This document shows, piece after piece, positions 8,021-17,779 of a stretch of DNA of 17,875 nucleotides. The DNA lies in assembly GCA_022560025.1 (NCBI GenBank), contig JAFISE010000339.1, positions 1-17,875 of the forward strand, read 5' to 3'. The notes below the pieces were generated by a model. The model made no database searches and was not told the origin of the DNA. It saw only the letters and a program-made list of their open reading frames with translations. The DNA is from Stagonosporopsis chrysanthemi (Eukaryota > Ascomycota > Dothideomycetes > Pleosporales > Didymellaceae). The stretch's first letter is position 1; each line of letters starts with the position of its first letter. The position numbers and the translations under genes were made by a program.

Positions 8021-8277
8021 TGCTTCGCTCCGCCTCACTCCGCTTTGCTGCGCTTTGGCGTCGGTCCGCTGCCGTCGGAGGGGCGGCTCATTGGCATTCG
8101 GCAGCCACCGTGGGGACGGACGGGCGACGGCACGCTGCGCGCTCGCTGCCGAGTCAAGGCTGCTCGCGCCAACAAAGCCTGGGTGGGCGGGTTCCCTTGT
8201 GGTGAAGCCTTCGCTGCCGCAGGGGGGGTTTTGATTCGTACGTACCGTGTGGCGCTGTGTGTATGCTGACTGCAGAT

Positions 8278-9962
8278 ATGAGTAGTAGCAACAACGAGCT
8301 GCGCCTCGGGTTCCCCGTGTTGGTCTCGCTGGACCCGGCCGCGCCGCTGGAGCTGGCGTTCCGCCTGCGCGTGCGGTATCATGCCGAGCGCAGGCAGGCG
8401 TCGCTGATGCTGGGGACGGCGGCCGCGGCGTGGGTGCAGGGCGCGCGCGACAGCGATGCGTTCGTGGTGCAGTACGACGCCGACAACTTCGACTGCAACG
8501 CACCCACCAACCCACCGCCGGTGCATGTCCCGCCGGCGCGCCTCGACGAGATCAAGCGCGACACGGGCTCGCCGCAGGTCCTCCCGCTGACCCTGCGCCT
8601 CCAGCGCCCATGCACGCTGTGGTGTCCGCGCCTCGACGCCCTCGCGCCCGCCGCCGAGGCCAGCGCTGAGGCGGCCTTCAGAGAGCTGGTGCGGCTCTCC
8701 AAGGCCACGACGGTGCACATGACGCTGAATCGCAAATGGCTGACCGACGAGCACGTGCGTCTTGTCGACATGATCAAGACCGGGAGCGAGGTCCTCGGCG
8801 GGTATCCGGTCGCACGATACTACTCCGACTTGCTCACCAGGGCCGACTGGACCGTCTTCGGCCCCGAGACGCCGAGCAAGCGCGCCAGGGAGTGTAAGTT
8901 GTAGTTGTTCATCGCTCTCCTCAGTCGCTCACACACGCAGCTTCGCCGCCCTCGTCGCCGCCGGCCTACAAACGCGCCAACGCGCCCAAGTCGCCGTCGT
9001 CCTTGCCCATCCCCTCGCCCACCGAGGCCGCCACCTCGCCCTCCCCCTCACAGATTGCGCAGCTCGGTGCCGCCGACGAGACTGACTTCCAGACCCAGGC
9101 CATCGAGCGCGTCGTCGCGCGCCAGCTGCCCGCCCTCCTCGCACACCTCCTCCCCGCCGTCGTGCACCAGCACCTCCCCGCCCTCGTCGCGCTGCCCGCC
9201 TTCCCGTCCTACGCCTCCGTCGACACGCCGCCTCCTCCTTCACCCTCAAACACAACCCCCCATCCCGACCCCGCTCTCACCCCCCTCGGCACCGCCCTCC
9301 TCCCCCGGCTCATCGCCCACTTCCAGCCGCAGCTCCAGCACCTCCTCTCCACCTCGCTGCACCACAGCCTCGCCAGCCAGCACGCGCACGCGCTCCTCGA
9401 GCTCAGCGACGCCGCCGCCGACGCCCAGACAGACGTGCACACGGAGCGCGACCGTGCCCTCTCCGCCGTCGCCGACGACCACGACGCCGCCCTCGACACC
9501 CTGCGCCACGAGCGCGACGCCGCGCTCGCCACCCTGCGCCAGCAAACCGACGACGCCCTGTGCGACGTTGACGCCGACCGCGAGGGTGCTGTGGGTGCTG
9601 TGCGCGCTGAGCTGCAGACTGCTGTCGATGCGCTGCGCGACGAGCGCGACGACGCCGAGGGGAGGCTGCGGTGGTGTGCTGAGGAGGTGTTGGAGGAGTT
9701 GAGACGCGATGTCGAGGGCGTGAGTGAGTGTGCGGTTGAGTGTGTGGAGCAGAGGGCGGGGGGGGCGGCGCTGAGGGTGCTGCGGCGGGTGCGTGGGCGG
9801 CTGGGTTTGCTGGGGGACGGTGTGCTGAGGGAGGTTCAAGTAGAGGCTGAGGGTAAGAGGAGGGGGTGTGAGGTGGCGATGCGGGGAAGGCGGGGCGGGA
9901 AGGTTGGGTATAGGTATAGGGGGATGGGGAAAGGTGGGTATAGAGGTGTGGGCGTGCGATGA
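8278..9962 (+). CDS. Probable nuclear coiled-coil protein of unknown function
   Basis: Exon 1 is 8278-8893 and exon 2 is 8941-9962. The 47-bp intron 8894-8940 has a GTAAGT donor and CGCAG acceptor; splicing joins two GC-rich frames that each stop or start blindly otherwise. The product is 545 residues from the ATG at 8278; an in-frame ATG at 8263 would add five. Residues 1-195 form a likely folded domain (LRLGFPVLVSLDP; VHVPPARLDEIKRD; PCTLWCPRLD; DWTVFGPETP). A basic PSKRARE/YKRANAPK segment around the splice junction (about 199-222) looks like a nuclear localisation signal. Two Leu/His/Gln-rich helical stretches follow, then a charged coiled coil (about 356-470) with repeats such as DAALDTLRHERDAALATLRQ. 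The last 90 residues are Gly/Arg-rich from a G-rich DNA tract. Alternatively a second intron (GTAAGA at 9853 to a TCTAG at about 10001) replaces that tail. No family is recognised. Confidence 0.7.
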
Positions 9963-10532
9963 GTCTTACTATCCCATTCTCCCTCTTCTTCTTATACTCT
10001 AGCTATAGAAGGCTTCTCCACCCCTAACAATCAATCTATACCTCGTTCCTTTCTTACTCTGCTCTGCGTCTTAACTCCTATGCTCTGCCAGATCCATCCA
10101 TCTTCCTTGCTAAACTATCCTATGCTAACCCCCAACCCCCCACCCCCCTTATTATTAGCTATTGTTGAGTGATTACAGTTCCTTGTTACTTGTTGCGTCT
10201 CTCCTGACGTGGCTACGCGATATCGCCGTGTAGAGTTTAGCATGATTGCCTTCCCTATGTCGCTCATCTCTCATGTCCTACCTCTGTCTCTCTTTCTCTC
10301 TCGTCTTGCAGTGACGCGCTGCTTCGTGCCTGCCTGCCTGGCTGCTTGAACCTCGCCTTGCTGCTTGTGTTTGGTTACTGCCGTCTCGCTTCGCCTCACT
10401 GCCGTCTCGCCTCGCCGCCTCGCCACTGCTGCTGCCGTGCGTATGCGTATGCGACCTCAGTCCCAGCTTAGTGATCTCGGTCATCTCAGTCCCGGCTCAA
10501 GAGAGTGTTGGGCGTCGTGCATTGTGTGTAGT

Positions 10533-10574
10533 GAGTGCATCGTGTAGAGTGCAGAGTGCATCGTGTAGAGTGCA
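10533..10574 (+). repeat. 21-bp perfect tandem duplication
   Basis: The unit starting GAGTGCATCGTGTAG is present twice without mismatch (10533-10553 and 10554-10574). It lies in intergenic DNA. Confidence 0.9.
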
Positions 10575-11860
10575 TCGCGCATCATACGTGCTCATCCCTC
10601 TTGTTTCTCTCATCTCCCTGCCTCAATCCAGCGTGGCTCAGCACTGTCCCCTCTTCCGCTCTCTGGCTCTCCTCTATTCAACAAAACAGCCTATCTCGGC
10701 GTAATCTGGTCCGATCTGAGGCTGGGCTGTGGGGGTATCAGACCCGAGCGAGTTATGGCAAATATACGGGACGGGTTGGATGACTGGCTAGGGACCGCTG
10801 ACTCGCTGGCACAATGGATCGACTCAGGCCAACTGCGGAACTTATCTGCTACTAACTCGGCTTGCTCGCGACTAGTTCGATCTGACATTCCAGTTAGTAA
10901 GTCTAGAGCGCATACTGATGTCGTCACAATCACTGAATTAAAGCTACTCGAAGCTCGAATCTCCTATCTAAGTGCCTACGGGGTCCGGAGTGGAGACGAC
11001 AATTCCAAGAGTCACGTCGGTCCCCCCGGTCTCTAGCACTAGTTCGACAGCTTTTTGAGGCTCCACTGCAAGATCGATGCAGAATCGGATTAATAAGATC
11101 TGGTGGCAAATACCGTGGCTTTACTTTTCTCGTTACCACAAGTACAAGGACCTCCTCCTCTGTTGCGCTAGCATTCAGGAACCGTATCGGAATGTGGAGG
11201 CTCAAGTGGCGTTGTAACCCTTCGACCCGAACGCTAGTGACCGGCAGATCCGGAAAAATCCACGATAGCGCATCGGGCTAGCAAGATCATCACTAGGCTC
11301 CCTGTAGACTGGGAGGTGCGTCGCCACGTTGGCGATCCCCCAAACACCTGCGCCAGATCGTCGGGTTACAGCGGATGGGATTGTCAAGAGACCCGCTCTG
11401 ATGTTGCTGAACCATAATAACTCCCAGAGCACATTTTCATTCCTCTCCTAGCTCTCTTATAGGCCTACTTGCTAGTCTATTGCAAAAGGTGACGTTACAA
11501 GGAAAAGAGAGTAAGTAACAACCACAGTACAAGCTATGGCAAACACTGTCCTGAGCGACCCTTCTGCTGTACAGGCGCTGGCCACGTCGGCTCGTACAAA
11601 ATCTAGAGCAAGTTCGAGCTCTTCCTCACGCTGAATAGTTAGATCTCGTCTCTGGTAGCTGAATATAGGGACCAGGATGTACGACCCGATGTGGCCAGCC
11701 CTGGTGTAATAGTTGGTACGCTAGCGGGTGGCTTACTGCTGATCAGCTGTGAGCTCTGGTTAGCCAATCGGGAGCCACCATTGGCATAGTCTTCCAAATC
11801 CAGACGGGTCTATTCAGTTCAGCAAGCACTGATCGATCTATCTGGAAAAAATGCTAGTAG

Positions 11861-11876
11861 ACTCTTTGGAAAGAGT
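11861..11876. repeat. Inverted repeat ACTCTTT-GG-AAAGAGT
   Basis: Perfect 7-bp arms around GG, 79 bp upstream of the glucanase ATG. A dimeric regulator site in that promoter is possible but unproven. Confidence 0.4.
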
Positions 11877-11954
11877 TAAAGCTCATGGTAGATCCGCAGA
11901 TAATTCCCACAACATCACATCCCACCCTCTCTTCCAATTGACACTCTCTGCAAT

Positions 11955-13303
11955 ATGAAGACTGTTCTTGCCTTCGTTGGAGCATTGGCGCTCACAAACG
12001 CTGTCCCGGTCGTCGAGAAGCGTACGGACATCTCCAACATCTTTGGTTCAACTCAGTTGACTGGTCCGTTCACGACCTTGTTGAATGATGTTGCCAACAT
12101 CATCAAGGATTTGACTGGGAAGACTACAAAGCCAATTCCGCCAAAGAGCACTTTCCAAGACTGGAAAACGTTCAAAGCCAACGGTGTAAACCTAGGCGGA
12201 TGGCTAGGTACGTGACATCTAGTACACGCTTACTCTACAACGACTAACATATTCCACCAGTCCAGGAAAAAGGCATTGACCCGGCATTTTTCAACAACAA
12301 TGGTGCCTCGGCTGCCGAAGACGAAGACTCCTTCTGTGAGGTTCTAGGCGACCTGAAATGCGGACTCTTGCTCGAGAAGCGTTACCTCACCTACATCACC
12401 ACTAAAGATATCGATAACTTCGCTGCCTATGGTATCAACACTATCCGCGTTCCTATCGGTTACTGGGCCTTCATGCCCCGCATGCAAGGCATGCACTACC
12501 ACACCGGTGGCCAGCTCCTTGCTCTTGGGCGCATCGCACAGTACGCAATCTCAAAGGGCATGCATGTCGTTGTAGATCTCCACGGACTGCCAGGTGGGCA
12601 GAACGGCCTCGACAACCAGGGGAAATCTAGACAGCTGACTTGGTGGAACAACGACGCCAACTTCGATGCTTCAATCAAGATGGTTCAGCTGGCCACTGAT
12701 TGGATCAAATTACAGCCAAACAACAAACAGTTCACCTTGGGCCTGATCAACGAGCCTCTACCAGCACTGTACTACTTTGGACAGACTGCGGATTCGTTCG
12801 CCTATTTGAACAAATTCTACAACGCTTCACTCGTCGAAGTGCGCAAGAGGATGCCAAACCTTCCAGTCATGCTCAGCGACGGATTTTCGGGCCCGCAGAT
12901 CTGGGAGCAGTGGTGGAGCCGCACGGATCAGAACATCGTCTGGGACTCGCACATCTACTTCTTCTCCGGTGGCTCGTACAGCTACGACGCTCCTTACAGT
13001 GCGTGCTACCTTGCTAAGTCGTACGCCACAGCCATCAATCCTGTCTTCATTGGAGAATGGTCGATCCAAGCTGGCACCCAGAACCACGTTGGGGACGATA
13101 CTCGCAAACTGTTCTTCCAGACCCAGCTCCAAGCCTACACGGGGATGCTCGCTGGCGGCGCTTTCTGGAACGGCAAGCACAATGGTACAAACGTCGTGGG
13201 CGATGACGGTTCTACGCAGTCTTCATATTGGAGCTGGGAGTTGCTCGCTAGCCAGGGCATTGTTCCTAAGGCCGGGGATGCAATTACTGCAGCTACCTGT
13301 TAA
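11955..13303 (+). CDS. Secreted exo-beta-1,3-glucanase, glycoside hydrolase family 5
   Basis: It hydrolyses beta-1,3-glucan from the non-reducing end, releasing glucose, and acts in the cell wall or medium (family knowledge, GH5 EXG1-like). Exon 1 is 11955-12207 and exon 2 is 12261-13303. The 53-bp intron has a GTACGT donor, CTAAC branch (12244-12248) and CCAG acceptor. Splicing yields 431 residues, a normal family length, and restores the conserved GVNLGGWLVQEKG. Residues 1-16 are a signal peptide (MKTVLAFVGALALTNA), and KR at 22-23 is a Kex2-type processing site. Seen motifs: DLHGLPGGQNGLDNQGK, INEP with the acid/base Glu near 249, and FIGEWS with the nucleophile Glu near 350. There are four cysteines (about 110, 118, 333, 431), enough for two disulphides, and two N-glycosylation sequons (about 272 and 392). 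There is no GPI signal or membrane segment, so it should be released. It looks intact and functional. Confidence 0.95.
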
Positions 13304-14225
13304 GCGGCAGACTGCATCTAATGTGGACTGGAAACTACCGAGCACGAAGGAGGTACGACATGATGCTGACACGCTTGTATTGCAAGAGTGGGACTGTTTT
13401 ACTCTCGCTCCTGAAACGTTGCAAAGCTTTAAGATGCAAAGGATTAATGTCAATACGCAGGCTAGCAAAGATTTGTATCAAAAGTCGTTATTCACTACAA
13501 GGCAGACATCCTGTATTTTAGAACTCTTCTTATCTATATATTAAGTTTTTCTTTCCCCCTTACTGAGTTGTTGTTCGTAAAGTCTTGAAAAAGCATTCTC
13601 TCTGGCTATAACTTGGATCAACTAGCTTCATCTGGTCTGAACTAGAGGCTCGGCGGAGAGCGTGGATTGGCCGGAACGCACCAGTGTTATTGGGGAGACG
13701 CGAGCGAGTCATACCGAACCTGCGGCCTTGATGGAGGCGGAGGAGGGGACGGGAGGCAGTGCAGATTTGATGTGGTGGTCTGAGCGCGTGGTGAGATATT
13801 CCGGGACGTGTTGCGAAAGGCGTCTGGAACAAGGTTTAAGCTCGGGGTAGAGTCTTTGTTAGCTGGGGATCGTTTTTGTCAGAGGGATTTACTTCCTCAA
13901 CAAGAAACCAGCACTTACTTATTTCATGCAAAGGATAGGACGGGTGCGGGTTTCATTCATCAATTAGCATACCCCTGATTCAGCCGCTCACAAGCGTACT
14001 CGAATACCCGGGTATAGCACGGGAGTAACTACTGCCTAGAATGCTTACTATTTTGCTACACAGCCGGCAGCATGGCATTTTGACGAGAAGTATAAGAAAT
14101 CAAAAAGAAGAGGGAACAAAAAACCAAGGACTGTATTCTAAAAGCACTACCAATCTATCAACCAAATATCGTGTTCTAGTCTGGTGTAAAACACGGCTGG
14201 ACCACGCTTTGCTCTACCACTGGAG
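13304..14225. other. Intergenic stretch between convergent genes
   Basis: This contains the 3' ends of the glucanase gene (plus) and the coiled-coil gene (minus). The frames at 13560-13850 on both strands have no domain or start context. A 12-bp palindrome lies at 14004-14015. Nothing else is supported. Confidence 0.4.
14004..14015. repeat. 12-bp palindrome ATACCCGGGTAT
   Basis: A perfect palindrome in the spacer between two convergent genes. No function can be assigned. Confidence 0.4.
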
Positions 14226-15257
14226 CTATTTCTTTAGCACTGCAAGCTGTTCCTTCAGCGCTGCAATCTCGACCGCCTGCTCTTCTATGAGCGCGGCTTT
14301 CTCCTCGTTAGCTGCCTGCAGCTGCTGCTTCTCTTCGCGGGCCGACAGAATCATCTCGGCCAGGCCCCTAGTCTGATGCAAGATCTCGGTCGCCTCACCT
14401 TCACATACATAGTCTTCCCGCCGTTCTGTCTCCCGTACTTGCGTCTTCAGGTTTCCCATGCATTCGAGCATTACATTGGCCTCTTGCTTCACATCAATGA
14501 GAGTGATTGCTTTGATGCTCTCGCGCGTTAGCTCGGGAAGCTTATGACGGAGACAGAATGCAGAGGCAGACAGCTCTAAGCTCTTCTGTGCACGTTGAAG
14601 CATTGCAGCAGAGAAGTTGTGGATCTCTGGAGAGTATGTCTCGTGAAGATAGTAATCGACCTCCCGTTGTGCAAGTCGCCCTAACGTTTCGTAACGGTGG
14701 TCAAGCTGTGTGCTGTGACTCTGACGGCATTTACTAGAAGACCGCGATTTAAGCGAGATGTCCTCTAGACGGTTGCTAACAGAGTCCTTGCTTATCGCTG
14801 GATCTTGTAGAAGCCCAGCCAATTCTGAGATCTCCAGCAAGAGGTCTTTCTGAGCAAGATACTCGGGATGTGGATAACTGCAAACCTGCTCAAAATAGAC
14901 CCCTGCGTCCTTAAGGGCCTTTCCAATGTGCGTCTCGCGCAACAATTCACGTTCGATCTGTTCATTGTTGGCGGCCTTGTCTTCAAGCTGTGCTTGAAGC
15001 TTGGGGTAGCGGTCGAGGGTGCGTTGGCGGTTGCGTAGGCTAGAGAGTTGATACGTTAGATTATGCTCGTCATGATTACTTATCTGGTTGTGTAGATCAA
15101 AGAGATCCTTGATGATCTGATCGTAGTGCTCCTGCAGGTCGTGCAGGTACTGTTCCTTCTTGCGATCTTTGTATGCACTGTATGTGAAGACCGGTTCTTT
15201 CTTCTTGGGTATAACTGCGATTTCTTTCGCAATTTTTTCTTTGACTTCTTTCATCAT
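14226..15257 (-). CDS. Coiled-coil protein of unknown function
   Basis: An intact 343-codon frame without introns starts at the first of two consecutive ATGs (15257-15252) and ends at TAG 14228-14226. The N-terminus is Lys-rich (MMKEVKEKIAKEIAVIPKKK). The body is a series of charged helices (KDRKKEQYLHDLQEHYDQII; SLRNRQRTLDRYPKLQAQLE). A Ser/Arg-rich break (LKSRSSSKCRQSHS) sits near residue 170. The last 50 residues are a clear coiled coil with heptad spacing (EEKQQLQAANEEKAALIEEQ, AVEIAALKEQLAVLKK). There is no signal peptide, membrane helix or known catalytic motif. Base composition is ordinary and no hypermutation is seen in it, although the mutated retrotransposon begins only 72 bp upstream of its start. 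It could be a lineage-specific structural protein; a known family cannot be named. Confidence 0.75.
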   Translation of the reverse strand: MMKEVKEKIAKEIAVIPKKKEPVFTYSAYKDRKKEQYLHDLQEHYDQIIKDLFDLHNQISNHDEHNLTYQLSSLRNRQRTLDRYPKLQAQLEDKAANNEQIERELLRETHIGKALKDAGVYFEQVCSYPHPEYLAQKDLLLEISELAGLLQDPAISKDSVSNRLEDISLKSRSSSKCRQSHSTQLDHRYETLGRLAQREVDYYLHETYSPEIHNFSAAMLQRAQKSLELSASAFCLRHKLPELTRESIKAITLIDVKQEANVMLECMGNLKTQVRETERREDYVCEGEATEILHQTRGLAEMILSAREEKQQLQAANEEKAALIEEQAVEIAALKEQLAVLKK

Positions 15258-15335
15258 TGTTGCGGTGCAAGTCGGCCCTACAGGCCTTGATCGTCACTCC
15301 TGTGACTCTCCTGGACTAGCACGTCTCAGAGCATG

Positions 15336-15341
15336 TATATA
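15336..15341 (-). promoter_or_regulatory. TATATA upstream of the coiled-coil gene
   Basis: A TATATA tract lies about 79 bp upstream of the ATG at 15257, a usual place for a fungal TATA box. It lies just inside the left edge of the AT-rich mutated block, so it may have been created by C-to-T mutation rather than selected. Confidence 0.3.
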
Positions 15342-15540
15342 TTAATGCTCCCTAGCTAGCAAATAACAGAAGCGCAGTTTTCTATTATTTTTAGCAGCTG
15401 CTTATGCTGCAACAGTTATAAGCCTAGAAGCCTTTAGTTAATTGCTGCGTTTTACCTATTTATATACAGCCTACACAACTAGCTGTTGACTATACTGTTA
15501 AGAAAGAGCTACACCTGCAGAGGGCATAATAAGTGCTTAT

Positions 15541-17779
15541 AAGCAGGACTAGCTAGTAACAAAGACATTAGTTGTACTTAGCAAGCCTAATAACTAGGAG
15601 AAATAGCTGTTTGTTAGAAAGAACACAGCAGACAGAGACAGCTTATAGCTGTATATTAACCTAGGTCTGTTAAAAGAAAAGCTAAAGAATCTACAAGATA
15701 AGAAGCTACAGAAAAAGCCTATATAGAAGTTTAAGAAGACATAAGTATCTAAAGAAGAGTAAAAAGATATTAATATTAAGGATCTATCTACTAAAGAGAT
15801 ATCTGTCTACAATATATAGGTAAAGAAGTATAAGTATAGTAAGGTAAGATAGCTACAGAAAAAAAAGGCTTTAAAAAGCTTTAATTCTAAGATTACTAGA
15901 ATAGTTAATATTAAGTATCTAGATCTTATTGCTAACTGTATAGACTTATATAGTTAACTAACAATGCTTAAGAAGTACCTCTATCTATTAGTAGGTAAGT
16001 AAAATTACTAGCTATGCAGCTGCTATAGAGCTGTGTACACAAAGCTATAGAAGGCAAACTTTAATTCTTAGCTTAATAAGTAGGTAATAATTACTAGACT
16101 CTTAAAAGACGCTAAGATATTAAAAGTTAATAGCAATTAATTATAAGAAGACTTTATACTATTAATCTAAGGTCTAGATAATAACTAGGTATTAACACAG
16201 CTATAGGAGCTAGTTAAGAAGAAATAGTAAAGAAAGCAGTACACGTTAACTACTAATCTTATAGCTAAATTTTAGTCCTACTATTAGCATACACGTCTAA
16301 TTGCTTTATTAATTAGTATATTTGCTATACTAAGTATAGCAGGTAGCTTAGACAGCCTAACAGCCTTAGAAAGATCTATACAATGTATAATATACTTCTA
16401 TAGAGATAACTATATATTTAAAGACTGTTTTTATGTTAATAACAGCCTTAGACAGCTAAATTAGCAGCTAGATAAAGTAGTTAAAAAGAAGTTTAACAAG
16501 CTTTGTAAGGCAGATAGTATTATTATAAGAATACTAAAACAGGCTAAGGCTTAGCTTAGAGAAAGTAGCTAAGCAGAGAACAAGGCACAAAACAAGGCGT
16601 AGGCAGTTATTAGTATAGATAATAGCAAGCTAGTACAAAGTACAACATACTGCAACGCTATACTACAGACTATAGCTATAGCTAATAAGACTTAGCTACT
16701 GCTACTTATAAGATAGATACTAGACCTAGGTTTAAACTGTTATATTATAAATACTAGAAGATTAAACTAGATAGCTATTAAGAAGAAAGAGCTTACAGAT
16801 TATATCTATATAGAAAGAGTACTAGCCTAGATAGAGAAATAAAGTAAAGTTGTACTTAGTGTTAAGACTCTAACAGGCTAGAGTTAGATAAAGTTAATAT
16901 ATATAGCCTATATCTCTAGATTCTTTATAAGTATTGTTAGACTGTTACAAAGTAGGCTTCTAAGAGTTTACTTTAATTCTAGCTGTAACTGCCTATATTA
17001 GAGCAGACTATTAAATATAATATACCTACTATAGTATAAAGATAGGCACTAGCTTATTAATAATAAAAAGAAGTAAGCACTGCTGTTAGCTCTGCTATTA
17101 GTATATATAACACGTTATGCTATTCCTAAGCTGTTGCGTAAAGACAGGAAGTTACTAGTAGTTAGTCTAGCTAAGGCTTACAGTCTATTTAGCTATATTA
17201 GCTAAAGAGTAGTTGCTTAGCTTAATAGCTAAGTAGATAGTGTTAAAGTTAGTAAATAGCCTAAGGCACCTTAGTAGAAAGAGTGTAAGATATGCGTCTA
17301 GTTAAAGCTATACAAGCTTATTAGTAGATAGCTACCTTAGAAGCTAGCTTAGCGTTTATTTTATAAACTAGGCGTTAACCTTATATAGCTATATAAGCGC
17401 TTAGAGCGCTGCTACAACAGAGACCTGTAGATATTCTACGCAGTTAATTAGTATAGTTGCTAGCACAAAGCTTGCTGCTTACTAGACAAGAGCTTAGTAA
17501 TGCTTAAGTATATAGCTTGTTAAATGCTAGCAAAGATTAAGCGTTAGTACTATGCTAATATATTAGTTATAAAGCTAGACAGTAATTATAAGTATAGTAA
17601 GATGCTATAGATATTTAAAGAGCTTAGCATTGTAGTAGAGCTACAAGCTAAGTATACTAAGAAGCAGAATAGGTTATTAAAGCAAGCTAGCAGCACTATA
17701 GTTATAAGAAGACAAGCTATTAAGATAAGCAGAGACTTGCCTATAAAGCTGTCTAATAAGTACTGTATAATAGCTATTG
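15541..17779 (+). pseudogene. Copia gag-protease-integrase polyprotein, dead and truncated
   Basis: The plus frame in phase with 15541 is free of frameshifts for about 746 codons, and its many stops are all TAG or TAA. The domains follow Copia order. A helical gag-like region runs to about 16650, with no CCHC knuckle seen. The protease active-site region WILD-x-G-x-N appears as [stop]ILDLGLN at about 16714-16737, followed by IAYISRFFISIVR near 16900 (Copia type VAYxPxFxxNLVS). The GAG-pre-integrase H-x-R-x-G-H-I-S is present as YSLFSYIS near 17180, with the CxxC of the zinc finger at 17284-17295. In the integrase core, VDLI appears as VNLI (17374), the second Asp lies near 17578, and YTxEQNG-x-x-E appears as YTKKQNRLLK (17656-17682). 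Each departure (G to S, D to N, E to K, H to Y, W to stop) fits the same C-to-T rule. The catalytic Glu is Lys, so it is inactive. Confidence 0.88.

Larger units (their letters stand above)
6604..8277. other. Spacer: 3' region, repeats, long promoter/leader
   Basis: No supported gene. The content in order is the 3' end of the acidic-protein gene with (GCT)9, a C/T-rich tract at about 6950-7150, a GTGAC repeat at 7259, short GTAG runs at about 7290-7310, a G-rich then C-rich stretch, a TCACGTGA motif and a TGCGY repeat. The open frames here (for example 7631-8269) are low-complexity products of base skew. A short 5' leader intron before 8278 is possible: GTACGT near 8239, with branch CTGAC and acceptor TGCAG ending at 8275. 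Confidence 0.4.
9963..11954. other. Intergenic stretch, no supported gene
   Basis: 9963-10300 is C/T-rich 3' flank. At 10330-10500 there are short imperfect GC-rich repeats (CTGCCGTCTCGC twice, 21 bp apart). A 21-bp tandem duplication lies at 10533-10574. From 10700 to 11430 base composition is ordinary and there are short frames on both strands (plus 10755-11036; minus 11205-10930 and 11432-11202). None has a domain, a good start context or splice sites I could join. One 30-residue minus-strand stretch near 11030 (AVELVLETGG) faintly resembles an ankyrin-repeat helix, so a decayed gene is possible. The last 100 bp before 11955 are CT-rich leader. Confidence 0.4.
15329..17779 (+). mobile_element. 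Hypermutated (RIP-type) 5' part of a Ty1/Copia retrotransposon
   Basis: AT-rich DNA. The trinucleotides TCA, TCG, CCA, CCG and their complements TGA, TGG, CGA, CGG are absent from 15329 to 17779, except one TGA at 15487-15489. ACA, GCA, ACG and GCG remain. This is the product of saturating C-to-T change on both strands. The sense strand carries gag, protease and integrase in Copia order (see the pseudogene entry); reverse transcriptase and RNase H are missing beyond the break at 17779/17780. A 5' LTR may occupy roughly 15330-15540, but I could not define its ends, a primer-binding site or a target duplication. Confidence 0.9.

Noticed and set aside
7631..8269. 212-codon plus frame and overlapping GC-rich frames
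   Set aside because: Composition is Arg/Pro/His/Ala-rich from base skew, with no domain. It sits in the leader of the gene at 8278.
8905..9839. Long frames in other phases (plus 8905-9702, minus 9839-9246)
   Set aside because: They are shadows of exon 2 of the 8278-9962 gene, made open by strong third-position GC bias.
10690..11432. Possible gene or ankyrin-like remnant on the minus strand; 93-codon frame on the plus strand
   Set aside because: The stretches are short, in different frames and without splice sites I could join. The ankyrin likeness rests on about ten residues.
12208..12260. In-frame stop at 12213-12215 as a possible break in the glucanase gene
   Set aside because: It lies inside a canonical intron with donor, branch site and acceptor, and splicing restores the conserved motif.
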